Shown: positions 25,939-35,138, counted from the stretch's first letter. The stretch: DNA of 64,000 nucleotides from Bin87 sp965203985 (GCA_965203985.1 CBDBDS010000010.1:124001-188000), one strand, 5' to 3'. Notes: generated by a model from the sequence alone, not told the origin. Program-made: numbers and translations.

Positions 25939-26444
25939 TCAGCGGGACGGGGGATTGAAGGGCGGCATGGGCGGGGGCAGGTCTATACTTTCGTCGGCAA
26001 GGGCCTCTTCTTCCGGGATGAGCAGGCGGTCGATGGTCCTTTGCTGGGCGGGAGTGGGTGCAAAGTCCGGGTTCGCTCCCCGTTCCCGCGCTTCCCACAA
26101 CAGGGGGATCAGCGAATTAACGTCGGCAAGCAAACCCGTTACCAGCGCCTCATCCAGCCAGTCTTCATAGTAGTTGTCGTGCAGTTGGTCCGCGATGGCC
26201 TGCAAGTTCCGCATTTGCGGCTGCTGGAACTCGTCGGCCAGCAAGCCAACAATGTCCCGGCGTAAGTTGTGCGAGCGGTGCCGCCAGTTGCGGTCCTCGG
26301 CGATGGCTTTCACGGCCTGGGCCACGGCGCCGGAAGCCTTGTCCGAAGCCCGCACCCGGTCGCCCATGGTATGCAGCTCGTAATTGGCCTGTCCATAAGG
26401 CGACGGCTGAGGTCGATGTGGCGATTGGCTTGCGCAATGGACAT
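25939..26444 (-). pseudogene. PaREP1-like protein, frameshifted second copy
   Basis: This copy matches the gene at 25080-25586 from the stop to just past the start codon (about 93% over the first 120 bases, counted by eye). One C is missing near 26391, where this copy has CCTGTCCAT and the other CCTGCTCCAT. Translation from the conserved ATG at 26444 leaves the family frame after residue 17; the rest is intact in another frame up to PPFNPPSR. Internal initiation at the ATG of MGDRVRAS could still give a shortened protein. Confidence 0.7.
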
Positions 26445-26669
26445 GATGGACGTGTCTCCCGGAGACTTGGCAACGCAACAGCCGCAGTGCTGCCTGGTTC
26501 GGTGGGTTAGCAGATATATCGTTGCACGTTTTGACTTTAAGCGGCAGCCAATCTCTCGTCAACGCGAGCGCCGTCACGCCCAAATGAGCGCCGGTTGTGC
26601 GGCAACCTGCGAAGCGGCATAATCCGGCCAGCGAATGACACTACAAAGCAGCCTCACGGGAGGTGAATA

Positions 26670-28205
26670 ATGCCAACGACGATTAACGTCGCTTCCGGCG
26701 ACGCGACGAACTACGAAACGCCGGCGTTGGTCGTCAACCTGTTTCAGGGCGTGACCCAGCCGGGCGGGGGCACGGGCGCGGTGGATCGCGCGTTGGGCGG
26801 AGCGATTTCGCAGCTGATTGCCGACGGCGAGATCAAGGGCAAGCTGGGCGAACTGACGCTGATACACACGATGGAGCGGATCCCGGCCAGGCGCGTGGTA
26901 GTTGCCGGCTTGGGCAAGTCGAGCGACTTCGATACCGCCGCCGTGCGGCGCGTCAGTGGTGACGTGGCCCGGTTCCTGCGACGGAAAGGTGTTGGCGAAT
27001 ACGCCACCATCGCCCACGGCGCCGGCATCGGTGGATTGAACGCGGCCGAGTCAGCCCAAGCCATCGCGGAGGGCACCCTGCTGGGCCTGTACAAGTTCGA
27101 CACCTACCGCAGCAATGGAAACGGCGGCGAGGATGCCGGGGGCGCTGATGGCGCAGTTCAAGCGGTGACCATCGTGGAGCGGGACCCGGGCACGGTGAAC
27201 GACCTGACGGCAGGCGTGTCCGTGGGGACAGTGCTGGCGGAGTCGACGACGCTGGCGCGGGACCTGGTGAACCATCCGGCCAACGTGATGACACCCACGA
27301 AGATGGCTGACATGGCCCGCGAGGTCGCGGAGTCGGTCGGCTTGGAACTGGACGTGATGGACCGGGATCGGATGCGGGAGCATGGGATGGGCGCCTTCCT
27401 GGGTGTGGCGCAGGGAAGTGAAGAGCCACCGAAGCTGATCGTGATGTCGCACCGCGGCGACCCGGACAACCCCCAAAACAACCTGGGCCTGGTGGGTAAA
27501 GGCATCACTTTCGACACCGGCGGCATCTCGTTGAAGCCGGCGGCCAACATGGAAGCCATGAAGGGCGACATGGCCGGCGGCGCGTCAGTGATCGCGGCGA
27601 TGCGCGCCATCGGGTTGCTCAAGCCGCGGATCAACGTGACCGGTTTGATTGCGGCCACCGAGAACATGCCTGGAGGGCGGGCGCAACGTCCCGGCGACGT
27701 GGTGACCGCGATGAACGGCAAAACCATCGAGGTGATTAACACGGACGCCGAGGGCCGGTTGGTTCTGGCCGACACGTTGTGTTACGCGCGCAGCCTGGGA
27801 ATCACCCGTCTGGTGGACGTGGCGACGCTGACCGGGGCAATCGTCGTAACGCTGGGCAAGGCTTGTACCGGCATGATGGGCAACTCCAGCAAGTTGGCTA
27901 AGGATCTGGGCGTTGCCGGCGAGCGCAGCGGGGAACGCTTCTGGGAATTGCCCATGCTCGAAGACTACCGGGAACTGATCCGCTCTGATGTGGCCGACAT
28001 GAAGAACTCGGGTGGCCGGCAGGCCGGTTCCATAACCGCGGCGATGCTGCTGCGGGAGTTCGCCGAGGACGCCGATTGGGTCCACCTGGACATCGCCGGC
28101 ACGTCGACCGCATCGAGCAACAAGGGGCATCTGGTTAAGGGCGCCACCGGCGTGCCGACCCGCACATTGGCCCAACTGGCGATTAACCTGGCCGATGGAA
28201 AGTGA
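26670..28205 (+). CDS. pepA: Leucyl aminopeptidase (M17)
   Basis: A 511-aa M17 aminopeptidase that removes N-terminal residues from peptides with two metal ions, typically as a cytoplasmic hexamer. The active-site strand GKGITFDTGGISLKP holds Lys277, and NTDAEGRL near residue 357 carries metal ligands and the catalytic arginine. The N-terminal macro-like domain covers residues 1-170. The ATG has GGGAGGTG upstream. A hairpin repeat follows the stop and may end transcription in both directions. Confidence 0.95.
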   Translation: MPTTINVASGDATNYETPALVVNLFQGVTQPGGGTGAVDRALGGAISQLIADGEIKGKLGELTLIHTMERIPARRVVVAGLGKSSDFDTAAVRRVSGDVARFLRRKGVGEYATIAHGAGIGGLNAAESAQAIAEGTLLGLYKFDTYRSNGNGGEDAGGADGAVQAVTIVERDPGTVNDLTAGVSVGTVLAESTTLARDLVNHPANVMTPTKMADMAREVAESVGLELDVMDRDRMREHGMGAFLGVAQGSEEPPKLIVMSHRGDPDNPQNNLGLVGKGITFDTGGISLKPAANMEAMKGDMAGGASVIAAMRAIGLLKPRINVTGLIAATENMPGGRAQRPGDVVTAMNGKTIEVINTDAEGRLVLADTLCYARSLGITRLVDVATLTGAIVVTLGKACTGMMGNSSKLAKDLGVAGERSGERFWELPMLEDYRELIRSDVADMKNSGGRQAGSITAAMLLREFAEDADWVHLDIAGTSTASSNKGHLVKGATGVPTRTLAQLAINLADGK

Positions 28206-28211
28206 GTCTGG

Positions 28212-28231
28212 ATTCCGGCGAAAGCCGGAAT
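28212..28231. repeat. Hairpin repeat, copy 3, between convergent genes
   Basis: ATTCCGGC-GAAA-GCCGGAAT is an 8-bp perfect stem with the flanks CTGG and GACG, related to the copies at 6592 and 6668. It lies 6 bases after the pepA stop and 11 bases before the end of the convergent gene, a natural place for a bidirectional terminator. Confidence 0.8.
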
Positions 28232-28242
28232 GACGATTTGGA

Positions 28243-28785
28243 TCAGGCGGCCGCGGCAGCCTGTAGCGCGGCGCCGGCGAGTTCGCGCAGGTCTACGCTG
28301 TCCAGTTTCTGGCCCTGGACACCCATAAGGCGAAGGGGCCGGCCGGACTTGGTGATGCTGATGCGGTCGAGGACGTCCTGCCAGGCGGCGAGGTAATCGC
28401 AGGTGCCGCCGCCGTTGGGATCGTCTGCGCCCTCGATGCTCTGGCCGGACGGCAGTCGAACCGCGGTGACCGCGCACGGGTCGGCGGACGGGGCCAGCAT
28501 CAGCACGGGGAGGTCGTCCTCGGATAGAGCCGCCTGGTTCAGCAGGCCGCGCACGGTCGCGGACACGCCGTGCATGCCGAAGACCACCAAGTGGGCGAAA
28601 CTGGCGTCGCGCTTCTCGAACTCGGTTCGATAGCGTCGGAAGATTTCGTGGGCCCCCGTGGCCTGGGGTTTTACCAGAAACAGGGCCATCGCCGGGAAGC
28701 CCTCGGGGTCGATGGGAGTGGCCTGCAAGTCGGCCTGCCAACGCACCAGCTTGTCATGGTCATGTTCGTCGTAATGGTGGGACAT
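28243..28785 (-). CDS. Protein of unknown function
   Basis: A 180-aa soluble protein with a histidine- and aspartate-rich start (MSHHYDEHDHDK) that could bind metal, and an alanine-rich end. The middle part (FAHLVVFGMHGVSATVRGLL) has an alpha/beta rhythm. No family was recognised and no catalytic motif is clear. It is the last gene of a minus-strand run behind the VOC/PhnB-like gene, 9 bases away. Confidence 0.6.
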   Translation of the reverse strand: MSHHYDEHDHDKLVRWQADLQATPIDPEGFPAMALFLVKPQATGAHEIFRRYRTEFEKRDASFAHLVVFGMHGVSATVRGLLNQAALSEDDLPVLMLAPSADPCAVTAVRLPSGQSIEGADDPNGGGTCDYLAAWQDVLDRISITKSGRPLRLMGVQGQKLDSVDLRELAGAALQAAAAA

Positions 28786-28794
28786 GATAATCCT

Positions 28795-29265
28795 CTAAGC
28801 GCTTTCATAGGCAGATTGCAGCCGTGGCAAATCGATTTTCACCATGGTCAGCATTTCGTTAAGCACGGCGGTGGCGCGCGCCTCGTCCTGGAGCATGACC
28901 GTCAACTCGGTTGGGATGATCTGCCAGTGGACGCCGAACTTGTCCTGGATCCACCCGCACTGGATCGGAGACCCTTCCTCGGCCAGGCGGTCCCAGTAGG
29001 CGTCGATTTCTTCCTGGGAATCGCAGTTGACCACGAAGGAAATGGCCGGAGTGAATTCGTAGGCCGGTATCCCATCGAATGCGATGAAGTGCTGCCCCTT
29101 TATCACGAACGATACCACATGGCTGCCGGCGCCAGGGTCGTCCGGCAGCGCTGTGTCGTCGACGATACGGGACTCCCTGAACACCGAAACGTAGAATTCC
29201 GCCGCCTCAAGCGCGCGGCCGTCCAGCCAAAGGAACGGGGTGATTTGCGGAGAGACGCTGTGCAT
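28795..29265 (-). CDS. PhnB-like VOC superfamily protein
   Basis: A 156-aa protein of the PhnB / 3-demethylubiquinone methyltransferase-like group of the VOC fold. TPFLWLDGRALEAAEFY is the standard opening, with FIAFDGIP and WDRLAEEG...QCGWIQDKFG in the second half. Members often bind metals or small hydrophobic molecules; their substrates are mostly unknown. It starts a stretch with two more VOC genes upstream on the same strand. Confidence 0.85.
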   Translation of the reverse strand: MHSVSPQITPFLWLDGRALEAAEFYVSVFRESRIVDDTALPDDPGAGSHVVSFVIKGQHFIAFDGIPAYEFTPAISFVVNCDSQEEIDAYWDRLAEEGSPIQCGWIQDKFGVHWQIIPTELTVMLQDEARATAVLNEMLTMVKIDLPRLQSAYESA

Positions 29266-29336
29266 CGTCAGTTTTTCCTCTGCCTGACCATTACGTTCCA
29301 GTTGGATATGGCTAGCCGCGGGCTGTTATGCCGTTG

Positions 29337-29789
29337 TCAGCCAGTGTCGAATTGTACCAGTATGCCGTCCGGATCGTAGACGTAGAAGCTGCTGACCCGC
29401 CCTTCGGCGTTGGTCCACACGTCCATTGGGGCTGCAAACGGCACGCCCTGGGCGGACAGGTTCTCCGCCAGAGCCTTGGGGTCTGGCACCGAGAACGAGA
29501 TATGGCTGATGCCCACCTGGTCCAGCTTGATCGGCGTGCCGTCAGGGTTTTCGCCAGGGTGGCTGGTCATGGTCAGGGTGGGCTTGGCGCCGTCAGCATA
29601 AGCGAGGCGCACCTGACGCCGGGTGGCCCGGCGGTGGGCGTACACGTGGGGCAGGCCACCGGTGGTGGTGTCCTGGATGACATCACTGACGATGGACATT
29701 CCGAGCGCGTCACAGTAGAACTTCAAGGACTCGTCGAGGTCCCTGACGCAGATGGCAATGTGGGATACCCCGGTGGCGTTCATCGGCAT
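29337..29789 (-). CDS. VOC family protein (glyoxalase/dioxygenase fold), copy A
   Basis: A 150-aa VOC protein opening with GVSHIAICVRDLDESLKFY and carrying GISHISFSVPD at the second repeat and FYVYDPDGILVQFDTG at the end. The metal-site positions of the fold (His near 9, His near 95, Glu/Asp at the end) are partly present. It is a close paralogue of the gene at 30322-30780, with long identical blocks. Reaction unknown; glyoxalase, dioxygenase and resistance functions are all found in this fold. Confidence 0.88.
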   Translation of the reverse strand: MPMNATGVSHIAICVRDLDESLKFYCDALGMSIVSDVIQDTTTGGLPHVYAHRRATRRQVRLAYADGAKPTLTMTSHPGENPDGTPIKLDQVGISHISFSVPDPKALAENLSAQGVPFAAPMDVWTNAEGRVSSFYVYDPDGILVQFDTG

Positions 29790-29840
29790 GGCGGCAACTC
29801 CTTAGTATTGGCGGACCGGAGTTTCAATGCGAAGGGATAA

Positions 29841-30275
29841 TCAGCACTCGGATGCGGGTTTGTCGTTTGGCACTCGTCGAGGTTTTCCCTGTTGAGCGTC
29901 GTCGTAACCTTCCCGGTAACCTTCTGTGCGGCCCTCGTCGCGGCCTTCTGCGCGCCCCTGTTCGAGGATTCGCTGCCGTCGCCTTTCAGTAGCTTCTCTG
30001 ATCCAATCTGCGATGGCCATGGTCAACTCCTTTATCTGGATCAAGCTCCATGCTGTGAAGCCGGCGGCGATAAAACTCGCTCCGATGGTCAAAAGAATAT
30101 TCAGCGCCAAACTATCGGCAGTCTGCTCGCCAGAGCGATGCTTCAGAACCAATACGATTACGGCGATGGTGCCGACGTTTCCGCCAAGCAGTGTTAGCGC
30201 CTGAAACCAACGGCGGTCGCTGGCGTTGATCCCCCAGATAGCCTCCCGGCTGCCGCTGCGGTCATTCTGACTCAT
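29841..30275 (-). CDS. Small membrane protein with a charged Gly/Glu repeat tail
   Basis: A 144-aa protein from ATG 30275. Two transmembrane helices lie at about residues 22-45 and 58-80, followed by a basic linker and a tail of EGRDEGRTEGYREGY-type repeats. The sequence upstream of this ATG overlaps the neighbouring VOC gene and is not conserved. A TATACT box sits 9 bases upstream of the ATG, which leaves almost no leader. Family unknown. It lies between two paralogous VOC genes. Confidence 0.6.
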   Translation of the reverse strand: MSQNDRSGSREAIWGINASDRRWFQALTLLGGNVGTIAVIVLVLKHRSGEQTADSLALNILLTIGASFIAAGFTAWSLIQIKELTMAIADWIREATERRRQRILEQGRAEGRDEGRTEGYREGYDDAQQGKPRRVPNDKPASEC

Positions 30276-30288
30276 TATACAGAGTATA
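30276..30288 (-). promoter_or_regulatory. Palindromic -10 region directly before the membrane protein start
   Basis: On the minus strand TATACTCTGTATA (TATAC/GTATA arms, 3-base centre) ends at the base before the ATG. TATACT would serve as a -10 box of a leaderless or near-leaderless transcript, and the symmetry could be an operator. Confidence 0.35.
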
Positions 30289-30321
30289 ACGCCGCCGTCT
30301 TTGGCGGGTGGTCGCAGGAGG

Positions 30322-30780
30322 TTATCCTCCGCCGCTGTCGAACTGCACCAGGATGCCGTCGGGGTCATACACGAAGATGCTGGACACCTCGCCGTTGGCG
30401 TTGGTAAATCCGTCCATGGGGCCAGCCAGTTCAACGCCGGCGGCGATCAATTCGTACGCCAGGGCCTTCACGTCGGGCACGCTGAACGAGATGTGGCTGA
30501 TGCCCACCTGGTCCAGCTTGATTGCGTCGCCGTCGGCATCGTCGCCGGGGTGGCTGGTCATAACCAGGGTGGGAACGGCACCGTCGCCGTAGGACAGGAT
30601 GGCCTGCCGGCGCGTCGACCGGTTGTGGGCGTAGACGTGGGGCAAGCCGCCCGTGGACGTATCCTGGACCCGGTCGACAGTCACGGTCATGCCCAGAATG
30701 TCGCGGTAGAATTTGAGCGATTCGTCCAGGTCGCGGACGCAAACGGCGATGTGGGAAACGCCACTGGAATTCATAGCCAT
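30322..30780 (-). CDS. VOC family protein, copy B
   Basis: A 152-aa paralogue of the gene at 29337. It shares GVSHIAVCVRDLDESLKFY, TGGLPHVYAH, VMTSHPG, IKLDQVGISHISFSVPD and YDPDGILVQFD. Differences are spread through the protein, which suggests an older duplication with both copies kept under selection. Substrate unknown. It follows the MATE gene on the same strand by 65 bases. Confidence 0.88.
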   Translation of the reverse strand: MAMNSSGVSHIAVCVRDLDESLKFYRDILGMTVTVDRVQDTSTGGLPHVYAHNRSTRRQAILSYGDGAVPTLVMTSHPGDDADGDAIKLDQVGISHISFSVPDVKALAYELIAAGVELAGPMDGFTNANGEVSSIFVYDPDGILVQFDSGGG

Positions 30781-30845
30781 GGCATGGCCTCCTCAAGCAG
30801 AGCGGGTCAGGCAAGTATCATCAATCAGTCGAAATGGTACTGCCG

Positions 30846-32246
30846 CTACCCGGGGATGTCAAAACGCCGGCGTGTGGCGTGGCGACCCCAGTCGTCCACG
30901 CGTTTCCATACCAGGATGAGGGCGGCCAGGCCCAGCAGCATTGCGCTGAGGTCGGTCGCCGGGAAGGACCACCAAACGCCCCAGGGTCCGAACGCGTGGG
31001 ACAGGCCGAAGACCCAAGCCAGCAGCAGCAGCACGCGCTGGGTCATGGTGAGCACCACCGACGGCCACGCCATGCCCAGGGCCTGGAAAGCGATCGAACT
31101 GATGAACTCCATGCCGACAATTGGAAGGGCAAGCAGGGCTATGCGAAGCGCGTTGCCGGACTCGGCCGGCAACGCCTCGCGGGTTGAAAAGAGGGTGACG
31201 ATGTAGCCGGCCGTCGGCAAAAGGACGGCGACCATTATCGCGCCGCCAACCGTTGCTCCCAGGCAACTCTGCCAAATGGCCTGGCGCACGCGGTGGTAAT
31301 ACCCGGCGCCGTAGTTGTAGGCCGCCAACGGCAGGTAGGCCAAAGCCGCGCCGATGAACGGCGCCAAGGCAAACTCCAGCACCGCGTTGATCACTCCGAA
31401 GAGCGCAATGTAGGCGTCGCCGTCCGGGTATTGGCTCAGGATGTTGTTGATCACCACGACGACGATGGACCGAGCGATCTCGATGATGAAGATCGGAACG
31501 CCCAGCGCGGTAATCTCACGGATCAGATCCAGTCGGGGGATCAGTGCGTCCACGCTGATCCGCAAAGCGCTGCGCCCGGACAGGTAGAACCAAACGGCGA
31601 ACAGGACGGCCCCGCCCTGCGCGGTCACGGTAGCGGCCGCGGCTCCGGTCACGCCCCATCCCAGCGCCAATATGAACAGCGCGTCCAGGATGACGTTCAG
31701 GACCGCGCCGCCGGCCAACACTACGGTGGCCGTGCCGGGCCGGCCCTCGGCCATCAGCAGGTTGTTGACCGCTATGGCGACCATGGTGAACAGACTGCCG
31801 GGCAGGATGATGACCAGGTACTGGTGGGCGAACCGGACCGTGTGCTCCGAGGCTCCCATCCAGATCGCCATCTGGTCCAGGTGGGTCAGTCCGGCGATGG
31901 TGGCAGCGAGATAGGCCGGGACGAGGATCGCCAGCGACGAGCCGATGGCCCGGGACGCACGGCGTGAGTCGCGAGCGCCCAGAGCCCGGGATACCACCGA
32001 CATCCCACCCAACCCGGGCAACAGCCCGATGGCGACGGCCGCGATCTGGACCGGGAATGCGGCGGACAAACCGCTCAACGCGTTCACGCCGACGACGTTC
32101 CCGATAAAGGCGCGGTCAACGATGCTGTACAAGGCCATCACGATGATGGCGAACATGGGCGGGAAGGCCATCTGCAGCAGCAGTCGCCACATGGGCGCGG
32201 TGCCCATGGCGTCGGCCTGTCGCGTGGATTGCTCGGAAGATGTCAT
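30846..32246 (-). CDS. MATE family efflux transporter
   Basis: A 466-aa protein with about twelve hydrophobic segments and two MatE repeats, at about residues 20-190 and 245-400. Family landmarks include MALYSIVDRAFIGNVVG and NLLMAEGRPGTATVV. MATE proteins export cationic drugs or metabolites using Na+ or H+ gradients. I chose ATG at 32246; the 18 residues before it look non-coding and run toward the divergent yebC promoter. Confidence 0.9.
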   Translation of the reverse strand: MTSSEQSTRQADAMGTAPMWRLLLQMAFPPMFAIIVMALYSIVDRAFIGNVVGVNALSGLSAAFPVQIAAVAIGLLPGLGGMSVVSRALGARDSRRASRAIGSSLAILVPAYLAATIAGLTHLDQMAIWMGASEHTVRFAHQYLVIILPGSLFTMVAIAVNNLLMAEGRPGTATVVLAGGAVLNVILDALFILALGWGVTGAAAATVTAQGGAVLFAVWFYLSGRSALRISVDALIPRLDLIREITALGVPIFIIEIARSIVVVVINNILSQYPDGDAYIALFGVINAVLEFALAPFIGAALAYLPLAAYNYGAGYYHRVRQAIWQSCLGATVGGAIMVAVLLPTAGYIVTLFSTREALPAESGNALRIALLALPIVGMEFISSIAFQALGMAWPSVVLTMTQRVLLLLAWVFGLSHAFGPWGVWWSFPATDLSAMLLGLAALILVWKRVDDWGRHATRRRFDIPG

Positions 32247-32401
32247 TAAGCCGCTCAGGTGTCGTTTTGACCCGTTTAACGCCGTGATGCTAAAATTCAA
32301 CGACCACGCATTATAAGAAGATCAGGATGCCAGCGAGCATCCGCCTGGACACCAGTCTCCGTAGAAGCGAGATGGGACGGAGTACGTCAAGGAGGTGTCG
32401 A

Positions 32402-33169
32402 ATGTCCGGACATTCCAAGTGGTCGACAATCAAGCGGGCCAAGGGCGCGGCGGACGCCAAGCGCGGGGCGCTGTTCACCAAGTTGGCGCGGAACATCAGC
32501 CTGGCGGTCAAGGAGGGCGGCGGCGGAGACCCGGATATGAACTTCCGGCTGCGCATCGCCATCGATCAGGCCAAATCCAACAACATGCCGCAGGACAGCA
32601 TCACCCGCGCCATCCGCCGGGCGACCGGCGAAGGGGGAGAGGGGATGGAGGACCTGGCGGAGGTCACCTACGAGGGGTATGGCCCCAGCGGCGGCGCTAT
32701 CCTCGTCAAGGCCCTCACCACCAACCGCAACCGTACTGCGTCCGAGGTACGCTCCGCCTTCAACAAGGGCGGGGGGAACCTGGGCGAAGCGGGCTGCGTC
32801 GCCTGGAACTTTGACAGCCGCGGGCTGATCACCCTGGAGATCAACGACGAGGCGACGGCGGAAGAACTTATCATGACGGCCATCGACGCCGAGGCCGAGG
32901 ACGTCAATTTCGAGGACGGCATCCTGGAAGTTTATACGGCCCCGGAGAACCTGCTGTCGGTGAAGTCCGCGCTGGAAGGCGAGGGAGCGCAGCCGTCGTC
33001 AGCGGACGTGTCGATGGTGCCCAAGACGGTGGTGCCGCTGGAGGACCGGGCCGCCGAGCAGACCCTGAGGCTGCTGGACAGCCTGGAAGAACTGGCCGAC
33101 GTACAGAAGGCGTACACCAACGCCGACTTTCCGGCCGAAGTGCTGGAACGCTACGGAACGGCCGCCTGA
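32402..33169 (+). CDS. yebC: YebC/PmpR family protein
   Basis: YebC proteins are ribosome-associated or DNA-binding regulators; some members relieve ribosome stalling on proline runs and others regulate transcription. The 255-aa protein begins with the invariant MSGHSKWSTIKR, and AAKRG-like and GYGPSGGAILV motifs follow. AAGGAGGT precedes the ATG at 32402. The gene is coupled to ruvC (TGATG), a conserved arrangement with Holliday junction genes. Confidence 0.95.
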   Translation: MSGHSKWSTIKRAKGAADAKRGALFTKLARNISLAVKEGGGGDPDMNFRLRIAIDQAKSNNMPQDSITRAIRRATGEGGEGMEDLAEVTYEGYGPSGGAILVKALTTNRNRTASEVRSAFNKGGGNLGEAGCVAWNFDSRGLITLEINDEATAEELIMTAIDAEAEDVNFEDGILEVYTAPENLLSVKSALEGEGAQPSSADVSMVPKTVVPLEDRAAEQTLRLLDSLEELADVQKAYTNADFPAEVLERYGTAA

Positions 33170-33690
33170 TGCGAGTCCTCGCCATCGATCCGGGCACGCT
33201 GCGCATGGGATACGCCGTGCTGGACGCCGAACCGGCTCCGGAAGCGGATGACTACGGTGTGGTGCCGATGCGCCGCGAGATGCCCATCGAGCAGCGCTTG
33301 TACCAGTTGCACACGCATATCCTGAACATGATCCACGTGTTCCAGCCTGACGCCATTGCCGTCGAGGATCCGTTCGTGGGACGGGAAGAACGCGCCTTCG
33401 CCAAGTCGGCTCTCGCCATTGGACAGGCGCAGGCGGTGGTGCTTATCGGCGCGGCCAGCCAGGGAATTCCGGTTCACCGGTACAAGCCCGCTGACGTCAA
33501 AATGGCAGTGGCGGACTACGGCCGGGCCACCAAAGAGCAGGTGCAGCAGATTGCAGCCTCTCGATTGGGCATTACGCACAAGCTGGAAGCCGATGCCGCC
33601 GACGCCCTGGCGGTGGGTTTGTGTCATCTGCAGCGCATGCAGGCAGACGATTTGGCCTCCCGCGAGATAACGCCCGGGAAGGAATTGTAG
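33169..33690 (+). CDS. ruvC: Crossover junction endodeoxyribonuclease RuvC
   Basis: RuvC is the dimeric nuclease that resolves Holliday junctions. The 173-aa protein has VLAIDPGTLRMGYA (catalytic Asp7), AVEDPFVG with the second acidic residue, and the closing LEADAADALAVGLCH with the last aspartates. The first base of its ATG is the last base of the yebC stop. ruvA follows 3 bases after the stop. Confidence 0.94.
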   Translation: MRVLAIDPGTLRMGYAVLDAEPAPEADDYGVVPMRREMPIEQRLYQLHTHILNMIHVFQPDAIAVEDPFVGREERAFAKSALAIGQAQAVVLIGAASQGIPVHRYKPADVKMAVADYGRATKEQVQQIAASRLGITHKLEADAADALAVGLCHLQRMQADDLASREITPGKEL

Positions 33691-33693
33691 GCA

Positions 33694-34281
33694 GTGTTGG
33701 TCGGCGTGCGGGGCGCGCTGGAGGCCGTCGGGCCGGACTGGGTCAACGTGCAGGTCGGCGGCGTCACCTTGCAGGTGTCGGTGCCCGTATCATCCATCGC
33801 CGATTTGGGCAGCGTGGGCGAGCAGGTGCGGCTGCACACCATCCTCCGCATCCAGAACGAGCAACCGGTGCTCTATGGGTTTGCGGAGGCCGGGTCCGTG
33901 GAACTGTTCGGCGCGCTGACCGGAGTCTCTGGCATTGGTCCTCGCTCGGCGATGGCAATCCTGTCGGAGTTGGGCGAGGATGGGTTTCGCCAGGCGGTGG
34001 CTTCGGAGGACGTAGCAGCCCTGGCGCGAGCCCAGGGAGTCGGGCGGCGCACGGCGCAGCGCGTGGTGCTGGAACTGCGGGGCAAACTGCCGGATGCGGA
34101 TGCCGGCTCTCCCGTGCTGGCCGCTGCCGCCGGTACCGATGCCGAGGCCGTGGAGGCGTTGACCGCCTTGGGTATGACGCTGGCCGACGCCCGGCAGGCG
34201 GTGGCCGGTCTCGATCTGCCGGCGGACGCGGCAGTTGAGGACAAGGTACGGCAGGCACTGCTGGCCATCGGCGGCGGTTAG
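33694..34281 (+). CDS. ruvA: Holliday junction branch migration protein RuvA
   Basis: RuvA binds four-way junctions and directs the RuvB motor. The N-terminal OB fold is followed by two helix-hairpin-helix motifs (LTGVSGIGPRSAMAIL and ARAQGVGRRTAQRVVLEL) and a short C-terminal three-helix domain that contacts RuvB. It starts at GTG, 195 aa. No ruvB gene follows, although ruvB often lies next to ruvA. Confidence 0.93.
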   Translation: MLVGVRGALEAVGPDWVNVQVGGVTLQVSVPVSSIADLGSVGEQVRLHTILRIQNEQPVLYGFAEAGSVELFGALTGVSGIGPRSAMAILSELGEDGFRQAVASEDVAALARAQGVGRRTAQRVVLELRGKLPDADAGSPVLAAAAGTDAEAVEALTALGMTLADARQAVAGLDLPADAAVEDKVRQALLAIGGG

Positions 34282-34291
34282 GCGAATGCCC

Positions 34292-34297
34292 TATAAT
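34292..34297 (+). promoter_or_regulatory. -10 box upstream of the Uma2 gene
   Basis: A TATAAT hexamer lies 61 bases before the Uma2 start, in a 77-base gap. It suggests that the Uma2 gene, and perhaps uvrB, has its own promoter in addition to read-through from ruvA. Confidence 0.45.
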
Positions 34298-34358
34298 ACC
34301 CACCCGACGGCCGACCGGCGTCGGGCGGGACCGGGTACCGACACAGTGAGGTGTCGCC

Positions 34359-35108
34359 ATGACCACTTCGAAGCCACTCTCGTTGTCCACGGGGCGAAAC
34401 GTGTTCAACGGCATCTACTACCCTGACGAGGATGGCCTTCCTTTGCCTGACGGATATCACCAAGAACCGCACTTCATGCGCGTTATGACGATGATGCGTG
34501 GCCACTTGGAGCGGTATTACGAGGTTATCGTCAGCGGGAACACCTTCCTGTACTACGAGGAAGGGAACCGCCGGGCGGTCGTATCACCGGATTGCTACGT
34601 GACTTTCGGACTGCCCCGGTCGGCTATTCTCCCGCACAATTCGTACTTCACCTGGCACTTGGGGCGAGTTCCCGATTTCGTGATGGAGATCGGCTCTGAA
34701 AGTACGGCGGCGGCGGACTTGGGGTGGAAGCGTGGCTTGTACGAGTCGCTGGGTATCACTGAATACTGGCGGTACGATCCTACCCCGAACAGCCGGCACT
34801 ACGGAGAACCTCTGGTTGGTGAACGGCTGGAGGATGAAGCGTACGTCCGCATTGACGTCAGACCAGGACCGGACGGTATGATCCGGGGCCACAGTCCGGC
34901 TCTGGGGCTGGACCTTTGCTGGGACGAAGGGCTGCTGCGGCTTTACGACCCGGTGCGGGACATTTGGGTTCCGGACTACTTCGAGCTCAGGGATTCCCAG
35001 GCTGAAGCTGAAACGCGCTTGGCCGAGGAACGAGCAGCCCGTCAGGCGGCGGAAGCGCGAATGGCGGAAATGGAAGTCGAGCTGCACCGCCTCCGAGATC
35101 AAACATAG
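34359..35108 (+). CDS. Uma2 family putative restriction endonuclease
   Basis: Uma2 (DUF820) proteins have a PD-(D/E)XK nuclease fold and are abundant in cyanobacteria and Chloroflexi; their targets are not known. The 249-aa protein has VVSPDCYVTFG and VPDFVMEIGSEST as the active-site strands, then KRGLYESLGITEYWRYDP. The last 40 residues form a charged coiled coil (SQAEAETRLAEERAARQAA). It lies between ruvA and uvrB, 30 bases before uvrB. Confidence 0.85.
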   Translation: MTTSKPLSLSTGRNVFNGIYYPDEDGLPLPDGYHQEPHFMRVMTMMRGHLERYYEVIVSGNTFLYYEEGNRRAVVSPDCYVTFGLPRSAILPHNSYFTWHLGRVPDFVMEIGSESTAAADLGWKRGLYESLGITEYWRYDPTPNSRHYGEPLVGERLEDEAYVRIDVRPGPDGMIRGHSPALGLDLCWDEGLLRLYDPVRDIWVPDYFELRDSQAEAETRLAEERAARQAAEARMAEMEVELHRLRDQT

Positions 35109-35138
35109 CCGGAGCACAAGCACAATTCGGGAGGAACC

